From NCBI GenBank assembly GCA_001695595.3, contig MBPM02000032.1, forward strand, positions 248,001-312,000: DNA of 64,000 nucleotides, in the 5' to 3' direction. How positions within the stretch are numbered: position 1 is the first letter of the stretch; each line of letters starts with the position of its first letter. Source of the stretch: Plasmopara viticola (lineage: Eukaryota; Oomycota; Peronosporomycetes; Peronosporales; Peronosporaceae). The notes under the pieces are model-generated. The model saw nothing but the letters and a program-made list of their open reading frames with translations, was not told the origin of the DNA and made no database searches. The translations under genes and the position numbers were made by a program. Below, piece after piece: positions 32,530-46,177 of this stretch.

Positions 32530-35500
32530 CGATCTGTTATATTCGAAAGAATGGTTTGATGTTGATCTTGCTGAATATTCTGTTATATTCATAGGAATAC
32601 GCTCGAATGAAGAAATTTGCTATTGCATTACTAGCGTTTACCGAGCTATGAGCTTTAAGAAATTCTGCAATGGTTGCCCGACAGGCCGCTCATCGTGTGC
32701 ATCCTTGTCAATACAACATCTTTAAAGCTTTGCAATGATTGGTGTGAAGCTGATTCTTAGGGGTTAGCAACTTATCGTGTGCGAGGTTTTTGGATCGACT
32801 TTGAAATCGTTAAGTGGTGATGAAGCTGTTTGTTTTGCAGATCTTTTTTCTTCATAGCCAATCCAAAGCCATGGTTTAACGTTTAGTGTTTGCAACTCAT
32901 ATTTTGGCCGTTAGAAGGCCCTTCAACTCTTACACTTTTAATCCGATCAAGTTGTCGAGCGATGTTGGAAGCTTAACTGTCTACTTCAACTTTTAAATCT
33001 AAATTTTGCTTTAGGTCGTACTGAATTTTAAGCTGTGTCTTTGCTTAATAACACGCACATCAGACCTTAATGAGCGCAGGTCGTTATATATGGAGGGTAA
33101 GAAATATTGCAAAGTCATTAGGGTGTCGACGAAAGCGTGGACAACTCGTGCGGGATCACGCTGACTGACATGACCGCTGTCAATGTCATGGTAAATTTCA
33201 CTAACACTTGAGTATAGGAATTTCTTCTCGCCAAGTTGAAAAAATCTTACCAAGATACTGTCAAAACTAATTTATTCGATACCTGTGTCCTCCAAACTTC
33301 AGCGTTGTGAAGTAGAAGGCGCGGTGTTTTCAGGTTGAGCCTATCTATTTATTACTTTTGCTAAATTACTGGCAAAGGCCAGTACCGAAATAGTCTACTC
33401 AAGCTGAACCTTTCCATTCCTTATTATATTGCTTGCAAGAGATTATCGTCAGCACTTAACCGCTCCGTTCAAATTTCATTAGTTTTGTTTAATGACCTCG
33501 CTGGGATGGCGATGACAGCTGGAAGTCACGCAGTATTCCAAAGTTAGTTAACGATTTTTTGATACGATCATAGAAGTTAGTTTTCCGAAAATGAGCTCAA
33601 TGGAGGTAAGGTCTTGTTGTAAATTCTGGCTTCCTGTGAATAGATGCATGTTCAAACTACCTATACTTACCGATTTGTACACCAAGGTACTCCGAGGGAT
33701 ACTAGAATGGATATAATCCCTGCCCATTAACGTTATGTATTTACAATGGTGTAGACAAAATAGACATTGCATTCAACAAAACAACCTTTAGTTAGTAATC
33801 CATTGTACACGTCGATCCTCTAAAGACCGGAAAAGTCGACCGTTTTCTCTCTGAAAGATCTTGAATGTACTATATAATCTTTTATGCTTAATGCTTTGTG
33901 ACCTAATAGCACTTGTGATATCGCACGCCCCCGCAGAGGGTTGACCCCGCGAAGGCTCCAAAAATAACAAGCCTTTTTGCATCTGTCAGACGAGCAAATT
34001 ACCCCGCTCGATCGACTTGGTAGCTTTAATGAACATGGAGATGCAATTGCATTTGCTCCTTTCCTTCATGCCAATTTCTCGAATCAACGAGCATAGTCTC
34101 TGTTTGGGAGCTCAGCCTTAACAAATTTATGTGCAGAGTCTTTTGTTTGGTGTGAGCCAGTAGGTCCATTTCGCAACTCTTTGAAATACAGTCTCAACAG
34201 GTAAAGAGACTTTGCGTATTGCTATTCGACAGAAGTTCAAAATAGCTCCTTCTGGAAGGAGTATATCCTTAATCCCGTTTCAATGAGTAAAGACACATTC
34301 TCTGTTTTGGATGTCAAAGGGGTGGATCTTCGTCTTTACTCAGGGCATCAAACTTTTGCTGGCATAATTTGCACCCTCGGGTCTAGATAAGCGCGGTCAC
34401 AGGTGATAGTAGGGCGCCCTGATTAGAAAGAGCAAGTTTTCATGCTGAGTGCGTGAATGATACACCTCATGAAAATGTAGCCCATGAAATGTTGACATTT
34501 ATCAAAGAGGTTTTAGTAGAGGCAGGTCAATGGCAGTACACGCATTGGAAGAAAATCCACAACGAGTCTTGGTGGACATTGGGGCGTCGTAAAACTTTGC
34601 ATGGTGATAAACTATCAGGGTCTACTCAAACAGATTGATAATTTATCTAAGCAAGAGCAACAACAAAAAAAGGCTTTTGGACTTGCCGTTCTTGACCGAT
34701 TCTGGAACAGATTCGACTACCCATTAGCAAATTCTACTTTCTTCCAGATTGCACAGGCCCTCACATATATGAAGCCGTTAATATGTTACGGTACCCAAAA
34801 AGTATGTCTTACTAAGAATGTTTGCTTATCAGATCATCATAAGCATTATCAGTATGAGGCACTTCATGTTGCGTCATTTGGACCAACAAGGGCTGGTTTT
34901 ACCAATCTTACGACATAGTGAAGCAGACAGTCTGTCTATGCGTAGTGGCATGACTGCTACTGTGTCGAGAGGCTAGCCATTCAATTTGTCAGCTTCCCCG
35001 CTCTTAAGAATCGCATTAAACATTCTAAATTGGCTACCACCTTGTATGCCTGGAATTTATGCTGATAACTACCTAAACAAGCTTACACAGTGGTTTGCGA
35101 GAAAGCACGATGGCGAACATATACACTTGTATTTAGCACGGAAGTTATAATTTGCGAAGACTAAAAACCATCAATCCGCTTGTCGGAACAAGTGAAGTGT
35201 TATTACCACCGTCATCACGGATACATGGTCAAATCAAAACTAATGCTCGGAGGCTTACATACGTCAAAGTTTCCATTTATCTTCGATCTATAGTACCCGG
35301 AATGTTTGCATATCCCCAGCATAAGCGCTTCAACTGAAATGGGGTGATGTATGTGTGTGAGTTGACCGTATCTATAACACGCCGGGTAGAAATATAACGT
35401 GAAATTTGATGTTATGCTGACGCGCTTGACAGGTGCAAGTTTGAGCTGGAGAGTCGACCCTCATAAGAATCTGAAGACGTTAAGCAAGGAGTGGCCTTGA

Positions 35501-38500
35501 GAGACTCTTGGCGCGCGAAGCGGATAAATAAGTTGTCCGATGCCATGGTGTACATTGAAAGGCTATAGCCCATTTCAGAAGTATTTTTCTATGTCATCGT
35601 TCTGCGTAGAGAGTAATCAGACATCTTGCGAGACGGCAGGTTATGACGCATTTTAATCATAACTACTGAGCTAGATAGAAGTTATAGGGTATTACACCAC
35701 AGCAATAACTTCTTAAAGGCCTCTCTTTGTATGTCATTCGAAGCGCAAAAGCCGTAGTGTGTCTTCAGTCATACGACAAACAGAATTATTCGAGATAGCG
35801 ATTTGCGACCAGTATTTATGTAGACCCTAGGAAAAAGGTCAGCGACCTGGAGTCACGATACTTTCGATCAAATAGCTCTGGTATCATCGCTATACCTAAC
35901 AGCACTTAAATCTTGTGTCATTGATCTAGTCCTTCGCGATGATGAAAGTGTACGCTCGATTGCCTCAAGGCTTGTTGGACGAGCTAAAGCTGCTGACAGT
36001 TTCACTCGAAATCAAGGGTACACCATTTATGGCCGAATGATACGACGTGACCAACGTGAGTTTAAACATGCTTTCAATTTTTGCTACTGCTCTGTTGTTG
36101 TATATTTAACGGAAGATGACAGTGGCGCTTGCATCGAGGGAGCCAACCTACGGGGTGAAGTGAAACCTCTCGCCGTTAGCGTGAGACATTTTGCTAACAA
36201 AGAAGAAGTAAATTATCCATTTTTGCCAGAGAGGTGATATGGGCCATGATGTTTGTATTGCCGCAGACGAAGTAATATATAGCGGCTTAAGCCGTTCCGC
36301 AGGCTCGGTGGGAGAGCGCGCAAATGTGCGCTAAAGTGTCTTCTGATACTAAGATTGAGCTGAAGCATCAGCTGGCACAAATTGCTCTCAGCAATGCGTA
36401 TCGAGCTTGGCCACGCTTTCTTGCAGCCCGTTTGAGTAAGAAAGATTTCTTAGTTTTGGTCCAGGAAATACCATCTTTGCTGGTTGAAAAGGGCATCAAT
36501 CTTCTCTAAGTGTCCCCGTTTTTATGGACTGACTACGCACAGACAGGGCCCGAGCGGAGGCACTTCGTGGACATCCGAGCCCTTCCTAGACAGACTTTGA
36601 AAATGGCGAGTGATATTGAGCTCGAGTCTAAACCACCAACTATGGCGAAACCAACCTTCCGCTATAAGAGTGTACACTGAAGAAAGTCCTCTAAGATCGA
36701 GAAAGCCAAAATTCGTTGGCCATTGAGCCGTCTGAGATACCATGAGGAAACGGCAGCTTCGAGTGTGCGCGAGGCGGCATTTTAAGAAATTATAGCAAGT
36801 CTTTATCCCGAGGCGATTCGTGCTTGTACCTCGTCTTTTGCTTGCAAAACCGGCTTGCTAGTGGTCTAAGAAATTGTGGAGGGCTCAGGCAAATTTCGAT
36901 CTGTCTTCACCAACCACATAATCTAAATTCGGCGCTCCAGTGCTTTAGGTTGCCAGCTCGATCCAAGATTTGCCAGAAGCGAAATGCAATGTCCCTAGTA
37001 GCCGGGTCAATCTACGTGTGATGCCCTTCGACTTTGATGGCGCTAAACACTCTTAGGCCTTGCAGTTTTGATGAGCGGTGGGTTTATGTCCTTTGTATGG
37101 TGTGGCTGATGTGCCGAAAAAGCATAGGTTGACCCGAGATCAAAAGTTTTGGCCGGTGGCGGCAAATTTGACAATTATTCGAGGCTCTACTGGCGAGGAT
37201 CTACCATTGCGTATGAAATGACACATTGTCCTTTGATCAACTCTCGTAATGAACAACAACGTCGCTACCTACACCTAAAGGTAATTGGCGACAGCCTGAG
37301 GATTTTAAAGTGCGTGGCACAGATTATGCACTAAGATTGATGAGTAATCGACTAAACAGTGTTTATGGCAGACAGCGCGCTCTACATGACTGGCGTGATG
37401 TAGCTGACCATAGATCGAAAATTCGCTAAGCGAGATGTTTGACAGAAACAGCTTTTTACTGCAAAATAATGCAGACTTCGGTGCAATAGTGCAAATTTTT
37501 ATCGACACAATTCGACACGGGAAATTTTGCAATCCGTCGACTTTATCGAGGGGAAAAAGTGCTATATAAAGGGAAAAATGCTAGGGCAGAAAAGAAAATT
37601 AGCCCAGAACCAGAAAATACTCTACTTGAGCCAAACAAGATGCTCATGATAGTGCTGACAAAAGCTGATAAAGCTGATGACATGGCCGAAGGAGTGATCA
37701 TTTTACAGGAAAAACGATTATCTTTTCCGTACTCTCTGTAAACAAAACATGTTCCAAAAAAATCGGCCTTACCCATATATTCTTGTTTGATTCTTGAAAT
37801 CAAACGACCACCATCCAATAATTTCTTAATCTGATAGGATCAATCGGCGAAGGCGAAGGGAATAAACACGACCAAGGCGTCGGCCGACAATTTTTGAATG
37901 ACACAGTTTTGAGAGACACTGAAAGATCACTTAGTGGACAGAGCTAACCTTCGATCTTAAGTGCAACGGACCCAAGTTATCGTTTTCAAAAGGGGTACCA
38001 GACTTTATCACACGATTGGGTCAAAACCTAATTGAGGTGTACACATAAAATACGCTTGGCAATAGAAACCAACTCTGTGTGGCACGCTAAAGCCCTAAGA
38101 ATAAAGAAGCGATGGCCAATTCTTTCGTGCAAAGCACGAAAAGAAAGTAGTTTGAACAAACGTAACGCCTATATTTTAGGTCAGAACGGCACTTACGAGT
38201 GACTCATCGTTAACGCTTACAGTAAGCTCAGTGCAGCTTCTAACCAAACACATACGTCGAATCCTGAAAAGGATGTTTAGCAAAACAACACGTCGGCATA
38301 CGTAACGCACAGAATACTCGGTTTGGCTGACATATATTATTACCTCCTCATATGAAAGTTTGACATCTTATCAATATTTCGACTAGAAGTGCCCTAGGAG
38401 CTCTCGAGATCCGCGCATATGCTGTGCAAAGCGTCATTGACGACTTGAATCGCTGGATTGATATAAAAATTAGTCCGCGGATGATCGGATATGATCATGT

Positions 38501-39090
38501 CCGGTCAATGTCAAGGATTTTACAGCAACTTTCTCAGAGAGTGCTCGTGGAATGGAGGCTTAAGATTGTTATGTTTTACTATAAGTCCAAAAAATTCATA
38601 GCAGGAACACGGAAATTGCAACTGCTTCGCCATCGTCAACTGCGTCCGGCACAGATACAATGTCAGCCATTTTACTCAGTTGATCAACGAAGAACATAAC
38701 ACCAGTATAGTGCTCGAGAAATCTTTGCGCAAATGTTGTTTAGTGCTTCTTTGGTCAAGGAATACTTTCCCCTTAAAGCATTTAATTGGACAGCATGGCC
38801 TTTTTCGTAGATTTTATATGAACTATCTTGGACTCGTCGATCAGATCAAGCCGGGAAGGAAGTGGCTTTACGTGTCCAGTTTCTTTACACAAGTACGGTG
38901 CAATCATGTAGAAGTGGCTTGGACTCTACCTGATCTTCTAAGGAAGGACACCGAATGCGCTGGGGCGACCTAAGACTAAGATATGTTAAGAAAGTCATGA
39001 AAGGTTGTATACATACACCTCTTTGAATCTCTTTTAACCTAAAACGGCCATTCAGTGCCGTCTGTGACATGTAGTCTGGCCGACCATAAA
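32530..39090. other. Gene-poor spacer
   Basis: Many open frames of 60-105 codons but no supported gene. The frames at 34453-34918 and around 35050-35150 read as protein-like for short distances (for example KLTQWFARKHDGEHIHLYL) and are broken by stops. They may be relics of coding sequence I cannot name. Confidence 0.5.
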
Positions 39091-39099
39091 ACCCTTGAT

Positions 39100-39545
39100 A
39101 TAAAAATCAATTACACATTAAGAGTACATAACTAACTACGATCTAGTTGATTTATAAGTTGGTTTATGGGTGTGCTATTTGAACTTTGCCAAGAGGTAAT
39201 ATTGCGCAATGTTAGACAATCGGAAAACACACTTTGTTAGGTAATTCTTCATACGGTCTGACGTACAGTGTGAGTCCAACCTTCACTTGCAAAGGAATTT
39301 CAAAAAAAGATGGACGACGAGTTTGACGTCAAGCGCTTGCAGAAAAAGAAATGGGCAAGTGACAAGGTAGCCGTCGCCGCCATCAAGTCAATTGCATTCC
39401 TTAAGTCAGTATTCTCCAGCGTTAGCATCCGTGGGGGCAATTTCGGCGTTTGAAGTGCGACAGTGCAGAAACAACTTTGTGAATCTTTCAATTTTTAAAG
39501 ACGAAGACTGAGCTGACTGGCACGTGACTCGAGCCAATCTTGAAC
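39100..39545 (+). repeat. Single copy of the repeat that forms the 48.7-kb hairpin
   Basis: This stretch aligns to 48830-49260 and, inverted, to 49255-49640. Shared blocks include CACTTTGTT.GGTAATT, GATGGA.GACGAGTT.GACGTCA and GTTTGAAGTGCGA. It contains an open frame 39310-39453 reading MDDEFDVKRLQKKKWAS and onward, conserved in all three copies. It is probably a fragment of a transposon coding region. Confidence 0.7.
39310..39453 (+). pseudogene. Relic of a repeated coding segment (DDEFDV family)
   Basis: 48 codons sharing DDEFDV, an adjacent charged stretch and AVAAIK.IAF with frames at 49020-49211 (+) and 49224-49439 (-). Conservation of the protein frame across diverged copies argues that it once coded for protein. 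It might be the N-terminal part of a Mutator-like transposase, but that is a guess from general appearance. Confidence 0.35.
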
Positions 39546-39559
39546 GCATCTTCAGTCGA

Positions 39560-42190
39560 ATTTGCTGTAAGTATTATGCTATGCTACACATCTTTTCTAG
39601 AATAGGCGGATGGTGGCCGTATTTGGTTATTGTATGGGTCAGGTACCCCAAAACTTTCCAGCATACAGTATTGACGCGATAAACGGGAGCTTTTTTCCAA
39701 AAATCCCCGCCTTGCGCTTCGTACGAGAGAATGTGGCAACGACGTCACACTAATACGGAACTTTATGACGCACACATCTATTAGATGGTAATACGAAAGT
39801 CAGCTCTCGTACGATTGTAACATAGTGGTCTTAACTAAAAAGTTGAAGTATCCAACGAATTCTTGATGATTAAAATATGACTTCGCGCACAAAGTGCTTT
39901 TTAATAAAAACCAAAAACGCTTTATTTAATGATGATGATGAACAATCTAAATCTATCACTACTTCAGCTATGCTGTCATTGTCACAAGCCTCCTAAAGCT
40001 TTACCACGAACTTGAGCAGACCTTTTATTGATAAAATAGGCTTTGGGCCGACCCTGCCTGCGACCGCTCCAGTATCTGTTTTTGTACGGATTTAAAGCAG
40101 AGTTGCATCTTCACTCGTCAACATGCCTGCTACAGTTTCTCTCGCTCAATACAAGTAACTTCGCACTGCTTGATATAGTTCGGTCTTCTCCTTGACATGT
40201 CTGTCTGTCTCGATGAGACTGTCATTCGACGTAAATCTTCGTGCCGAATGCGTGTCGACACAATTATGTGCTAGAGTACCAACATGTACATTGTACAAGA
40301 AAGTCCTTTGCTTGAAGGAGCCATGCTTATGTATTTTGATTTGTATCGTTTTAATGCCTTGACCTGCTGTTAAGTATATCGTTCATTGTATACACCTAAC
40401 GCTTGAAATGCTCAGTAATTTTTGTGCCACTTCACGTGCACTGACGGGGTGCCACTGATAATACCTTGGCTTGGAGCCGAGCACGCCGTTTTCGGCAAAT
40501 ATATGAGCAATTGTCCTAGATCTGTATAGAGTGCCTCTACACGTGCAGGAATACGGCATCAGCCATGCTGCCTTGGCTCAAAGCCAGCCTTGTTAATCAT
40601 GCCATGCGGCGAATGGCAAACGTCAGCGATTACATTACCGGCACTCATCGATTAGTATCGTGTGTGACTCTTTATGCGCAAAGGTAGATGTCTTGGCTTA
40701 GCACCAGTCATGTCGTCATCGGCTTGTAGCGAATACGGTCTACTTTTAACATCGCTCAGTCACTAATGTGCCACTTAATCTCAAATACCTTTTTAGCATT
40801 TTGATGTCAAAAGGGCTTAGAGCGCCCAAACCATTCAATCTAATGATGCACTTTTTCCCGGCAGGGGTGAGTTGAAGACAGAAGCTTTATTGAAGGAGCG
40901 GTAGGTGGTGCCCAAGGTATAGGACTTTCAGTCAGCCCAAAATTCGTGCCACGCTACTCAGTACGAGATCATATCTCGTATTTCAATTCAAGACCGAACA
41001 GTGCTCGACGCTATCAAAATCAATGGACTTTACAAGTAGGTGAGATCCTAAGGTACTGCAAACAATGACAAGGTTACGTTTAGCATATAATTAGAAAGGT
41101 AATTTTGGAACAAAATTGACCGAAGCCCCGGAACCGAAGACAACAAGATATAGTTAACTCAAGCTTTTCAAAGCTGACTCGATCAACAACAGACCAGGCT
41201 TGCAGGCATGACTGTGTAACAATGGGCGAAATTCTTCAAGCTGATACCTTTTGACCTTCCGATTCTCCCTGAGACTCGATAACGCACGTGATGGTCACAG
41301 CAGTGTACTGAATGCTGCTGTTTTCCCGCGGCATATGTGCCGACTGGTTGGACAAACAGGTTTGGCTCTCCGGATTTTGGCACGCAAGGCTCAGATGTCA
41401 CTTTAACTGCAAAGGCGGTATTTACAATGAGTGAAGCATCTACAGATGTCAATACACTGCTTCGTTGCTCTGAGGCCTACTTCCTCCCAGTTAATATTGA
41501 AAGGATGTATGGGGGCTGACCATCTAATGGGACCAGGCTCAACGATCCTCCTTCCGCCCGTTCTCTCTAAATGTTCCCATGGCAATTATTGCCACTTTAA
41601 CAGTCTGAGATTGAGTGCATACAAACCACCATTGACCATGCCGTGGTTCGTCTAGAAATACGATGACTGCCTCCTTCTTTGTCGGTAGACATCACCAGGG
41701 CATTGCTTCAAAATTATTTGGTAGACATTGTTTGAGAGTCTATAACTCTCAAACAATGTCTATCAAATATTTTTAATCCTGACGATTTGCAAGAAAGCAT
41801 AACCACACATGGTGTATATAGTTAATTGGCAAAATCTAAGTCAGCTGTTGCTTCAGCTCGATTATGGTTAAAGTCAACGCCTCAGCTTATGTATTGCATG
41901 GAGGTGCCAGTGCGCGCGCGTGATTTATCGAGACTTTAAATGGCCAGAACCACTTTTGTTGCGCTATCCACTACACGTCATGAATATTAAGGTCAGTACA
42001 ATTCGAAGCAAGAGGAATTCTTATATCTTTACTTCCAAATGGCAATATTGGTGTTGAAGTTGGTTGGCAAGTGCACCGACAATTGAGCGAAATTTGCTTA
42101 ATTCACATAAGAAAACTTACGGCAAAATAATTTGTGTCGTTGGAAAGAGTCCTCAAATCGCTTTGGGTTCTTGTGTCTCCAATTGTTGCA
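39560..42190. other. Gene-poor spacer with short repeats
   Basis: No supported gene. It includes a decayed direct repeat around 40470-40740 (recurring C.TTGGCTT..GCC.GC blocks at about 40471, 40571 and 40691) and a hairpin at 41715-41769. Open frames reach at most 89 codons. Confidence 0.5.
41715..41769. repeat. 25-bp inverted repeat with 5-nt loop
   Basis: 41715-41739 pairs with 41745-41769 at 24 of 25 positions around the loop CTATA. The inner arm is ACATTGTTTGAGAGT. It has no coding context. It may be a miniature inverted-repeat element or a terminal fragment of a larger transposon. Confidence 0.85.
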
Positions 42191-42199
42191 TTGAGAAGG

Positions 42200-42875
42200 A
42201 TTGTCACTTCAAATAGAGCAACTCACATCTCCTATGACAAATGAGCATACAGCTCCATTTTGATCAAGTATTAGTCTAAGCGACTACTACAAGTGCTACC
42301 AGGTGCAGCGGGGCTGCCGTAGCTGTTTGACGCTCATCCTGTACTCAACACAAATACGACTTGCAATCGCTATCTACCTGAATCCAACAATTAGTATTTT
42401 AGAGTCTATATGATGGTCTTCATCAGTAATGGTCCTAGTGATTAGAACTATTGCCAATCAATATTTTAAAGCCATCTTCTCCAGACTAACTATACCTCTA
42501 GAATTTTCAATTGTGGACTAAATTTTGCTGGCAAATCTATCTAATTTCTTGTGAAGTTATATAGCTAGAGCATGCTCTTGCTCAGTCTGCATCAAATTAT
42601 GCCCTATAGAACTTGATAAGTAAGGGACAAAAAGAGTTTATTCGGCTCCATCTTACGATGCACTTGATATATTCGAACACAACAAGCTGCATCGTGCTCA
42701 CTTTGCATTCTTCTGGCTGTGCGCAATAATGTGCTTTTTAGTCTCAAATTTGAAAAAATCCCTACGAAACAGGTGGCAGAACAGTGACATCGCACGAGCT
42801 AAATCGTCGGTTAGAATAGTTTTGCTTTTGGACCCAATAATTATAGTAGCTAAAGCTTTAAGTTGGTATCTAGCA
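42200..42875 (+). repeat. Dispersed repeat, left inverted copy
   Basis: Aligns in reverse complement to 47955-48695 with substitutions and small indels. Well-kept blocks include ACTACTACAAGTGCTACCAG, GGGGCTGCCGTAGC and TTTTGCTTTTGGACCCAATA. An internal TCCAACA...TGTTGGA-type boundary near 42385 could be the end of a long terminal repeat. No reverse transcriptase or integrase was recognised. Confidence 0.75.
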
Positions 42876-43116
42876 TATGTTTGGAAGGACTCAATATCAC
42901 TAATATATCATTGTGACTATCCACAATACAGTGAAGATAGTCGTGCAAATTAAATACACAGACTCGTTCCATACATCCGTTCCAGAATCATAATCTGATC
43001 AAGAAGACGCAAAATCGGGTACATACATGTATATACATGTTTTAATATTACAGACATCTATAATACTTAAAGACAACTTCACTAGACGACGTCGATATGA
43101 GCTAGTGATAGACTCT

Positions 43117-43716
43117 TTAATCTTCTTGGCAGTCCAAAGGTAGCCGAGCAAACGCTCGACCAGCCTCCGTGAGACCAGCTTGGCTGTGGCTTGTGATCTT
43201 GGCGGCGGCCGTGTTGACGGAAACCTCCGGTGCCTGACTACGTTTGTGACTAGCAAGTGAACGACCAGCTATGGCACGTTCAAGCGCCCGTTCTTGACGA
43301 ATGCGCTGTGCATCTTCAAGTGAAATAGTCGACCAGTTAATGGCATTTTTTTTCGACTTCATGAGGCGGTACGGCCAGACGATGCCAAGCCGTCGACAGT
43401 TGCGCTTAATGGTGACCGTAGCCACCCCGAGCTGCTGTGCAGCCTCGCGCTGTGACATGTGAAAGTACTTGGCCATCTCCTCGGTGGAAAAGTCAAACAC
43501 GACGCGACTTTTACGGCTTTTCTTGACTGGACTGACCACGGGAGGCGTCCGGGGTCCGCTGCTGCTCGTTGTGGGCGACGCCAAGTGACGTGAACCTTTC
43601 GTGGGCGTCGACGTCGTTTGAGAGACTTGGCATGAGATGGTCGGGCTACGGTGCAGTGGATGGGCGACAGTATAGGTGCTCGACGATGTAGTGCATATGG
43701 AGTACGGCGTGCTCAT
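43117..43716 (-). CDS. RWP-RK domain protein, paralogue 1 of the cluster
   Basis: 199 residues; a probable nuclear DNA-binding regulator. A Ser/Thr/Pro-rich N-terminus ends in TPPVVSPVKKSRKSR (57-71), a likely nuclear localisation stretch. The RWP-RK domain follows at about 73-123, with FHMSQREAAQQLGVATVTIK and GIVWPYRLMKSKK (Trp114-Arg117). The C-terminal motif GLTEAGRAFARLPLDC (181-196) is shared by all three cluster genes. The Met at 43716 aligns with the first Met of the 50496 gene and with an internal Met of the 46178 gene, so I use it. Upstream sequence (43755-44110) is homologous among the copies, but here its frame is not continuous with the domain, so a spliced 5' exon is possible but unproven. 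Confidence 0.82.
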   Translation of the reverse strand: MSTPYSICTTSSSTYTVAHPLHRSPTISCQVSQTTSTPTKGSRHLASPTTSSSGPRTPPVVSPVKKSRKSRVVFDFSTEEMAKYFHMSQREAAQQLGVATVTIKRNCRRLGIVWPYRLMKSKKNAINWSTISLEDAQRIRQERALERAIAGRSLASHKRSQAPEVSVNTAAAKITSHSQAGLTEAGRAFARLPLDCQED

Positions 43717-43739
43717 CTTGGGGGATGTCTTGGTATAGC

Positions 43740-44110
43740 TTGTCGTGGGGGAGACTAGAGGAATTCGAGAATGACTTGTTTCGACCGCGGCGCAGTTCTG
43801 TCTCGAGCGTGCTTGAAGCAGGTGGGTAGTAGGCTAGCAGGCGACCGTAATGGCCTACTCTTCACCGGATGGGCGTTCTTTAGGTTGATTTGATACGGTG
43901 ACACCGGCGGTCGGATACTCGGCTCTCGCCATCGCCTGTCTCTTGCAGGATCATCTTCATTTGAAAGACGAGACGCATTCAAGTCTAGTAATGGTGTGTG
44001 GTCTTACCATTGGCGGCGACAGCTGGTGATGCTTTAACTGGCGACAAGTGAGCCTCCTAAGCAAAACTTGACCTTTTCAAAGCAAAAATACGAAAAATAA
44101 CCATACCGGA
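43740..44110 (-). repeat. Duplicated upstream region of the RWP-RK paralogues, copy 1
   Basis: Aligns with about 46860-47215 and 51075-51350. Shared blocks are GCTCACTTGTCGCCAGTT, a CTGCTAG-like stretch, AGACAGGCGATGGCGA and CGAAACAAGTCATT. An open frame (43982-43755) encodes DDPARDRRWRE and ACTGC-type relics. It could be the promoter plus 5' exon of the ancestral gene. Confidence 0.65.
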
Positions 44111-46177
44111 AGCACTCATTTAGAACAGGCTGCTGGCATTGTGAAGCGGATGACTGACTTTTTGTGCCCTTTTTGAAAAAAGTAGTACACTCTGACTAGA
44201 GCATGGAGGTGGCATCCACTGTCGTGGACTGTGAACGTGCATCCGCGGGTCAACCAAACACATTTTCACTACGAAGTATCAAGTGATCCATTTGCAGAAT
44301 CGGTTGCCAAAGGGCCCGAACGTTTAGAATGTCGCATTGCGATCCAAGCTTGTGTATTTGTTCTTTCTCTGCATGCAAAGAGCAAGCTAGAATATTGCAA
44401 AACTGACATGCTGATCAAATCAGCCAAAAGCTAGAGCCGCGCCGTTGCACAAATTTGCTACGACCTGCGGTTATTGTTCCATGAGTAATGGTGCCAAATC
44501 AGCAGTTGAGTGCAGGCGTATCACGTACCAACATAACTTACGACCGCACGCTTTAAAATTTGGCTGAGGTGAGAACGGGTTGCGCGATCTCGGCTCACTG
44601 ACGCACAGAACCATATCGTCGCCGATTTAATTACCAATCAGCTACCATGCTTGACTAGCCTACTTTTATCGGATGAAGTATCCTTGATGCGGTCACATAG
44701 TCGACCCTTCTCCAGCGGTCTAGAACAAAATTGAGGCCAAAATAAACAAATTTCGGAAACGAGCAGTCGCTGTAAATGAAGCGACCGTTCGTACTCGTGG
44801 TCATCGCATATATCTTAGACGTGCATAGATACTCAAGTCCTGGAAGCCATAAATGGACCACAGCAGTTTCGCCTGAACGGCAACGGTTGCCTAATACTAT
44901 TAATTCACCAGAACTTTGAGAATGGTCCATTAAGCTTAATAGTCACTCGATCTTTACTATTTATTCGATCACACTAGATTTTTTTATATGGTCACCGATC
45001 AAATTTCAAATTTAGAGCTCTTCTAGTTTTTCTGCATGCTTGACATTGGAAGAACACTGACCTTTGAATGATCGATCGACAAAAGTGCTTTGATGTAAAT
45101 GGAGACATAAAACTCATAAGAGAATGGTCGGAAAAAAGCGACAATTAATTTGCAATGAACTTATGTATAACAAACTTTTAAATAATTTAATCTCATACAA
45201 AGCTGCGGCACAACTATCACACACTGCTAAGATTACCGAGTATTGTATGTATTATGCCCTGCACGCTCTTCTTTTGACGAGTTGAGCAACTTCTGTAAAT
45301 TTACCTACACCTTATCTTGATTATGACTAACAATTCGATTGTGAACTTAATGTATGGAACAATAATTGTATACTCTTGTGCACGAACCAAGTACAATATT
45401 GTTATGACGGTTTAAGAAATATGTAAGTGCACCATTGTCGCCTTAATTGCTTACAATAAAAAGCTACTACACCAGAAAGAAAATAAAGGGCGCTCATCCT
45501 AAAGTTCTCAAGTCTTTCTTCTTACATCCCTATACTTTTCGGGGGGGCAAACCGGGGAAGTAATCTCTGGTGGAAATGTCTACGCTGATCGTAAATTACA
45601 TTCATTGAGGCGGCGATGATATATATGAGCTACTCCTGCCACTCTCTTTACTTTTTCAGTCATACAGTAAATCTTTCTTAGTTTGTCCTGCAATTACAAG
45701 CTGCTTCTTAGCTTATCCTATCGTAACGTTCATGCTCGGCTTCTGACTATTCAGTGCTACACGGAGCTAATGCTTGTGCATCATCTCTGCTATCGTCAGT
45801 ATCGTTCCTTCTGTCGCTCATGTGAGTTCCAGCAAAAGATGATTACAACGAAAGCATTCCAGCACATTGATAATGCTTTTATCTTTGAAATAGCTATACT
45901 TTATAATATGGTGGATAATATTATAATTTGACATAAATTTTCACTTTGCGATTAATTTTCGATGCATATACGAGGGTCGGGATGTGATTGATTACAAGTT
46001 TAATTTTGTAGGAATACCTTGTAATTACTAAACAATGTATTATTCCAGAAAATATCAAAAAAATACACTTTCAACGCTCAAAAAAAACATCAGGGTAATT
46101 TCTCAGAAATATCTATTAATTTACAAAAACATCCACGTGATGTTTCACAGCACTCCATTGAACCTGATGGAGCGGCT
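44110..46177. other. Spacer between RWP-RK paralogues 1 and 2
   Basis: Only short open frames, the longest 91 codons (44655-44930, minus strand). No domain or structured repeat was recognised. Confidence 0.55.

Noticed and set aside
35040..35150. KLTQWFARKHDGEHIHLYL considered as a WY effector relic
   Set aside because: One short helix-like stretch without signal peptide, dEER or a second module is not enough to call it.
36320..36500. GGCTTAAGCCG..CAGGCTCGG..GAGAGCGC, considered as a tRNA-like or structured RNA upstream of a 61-codon frame
   Set aside because: No cloverleaf with A and B boxes could be drawn, and the frame shows no motif.
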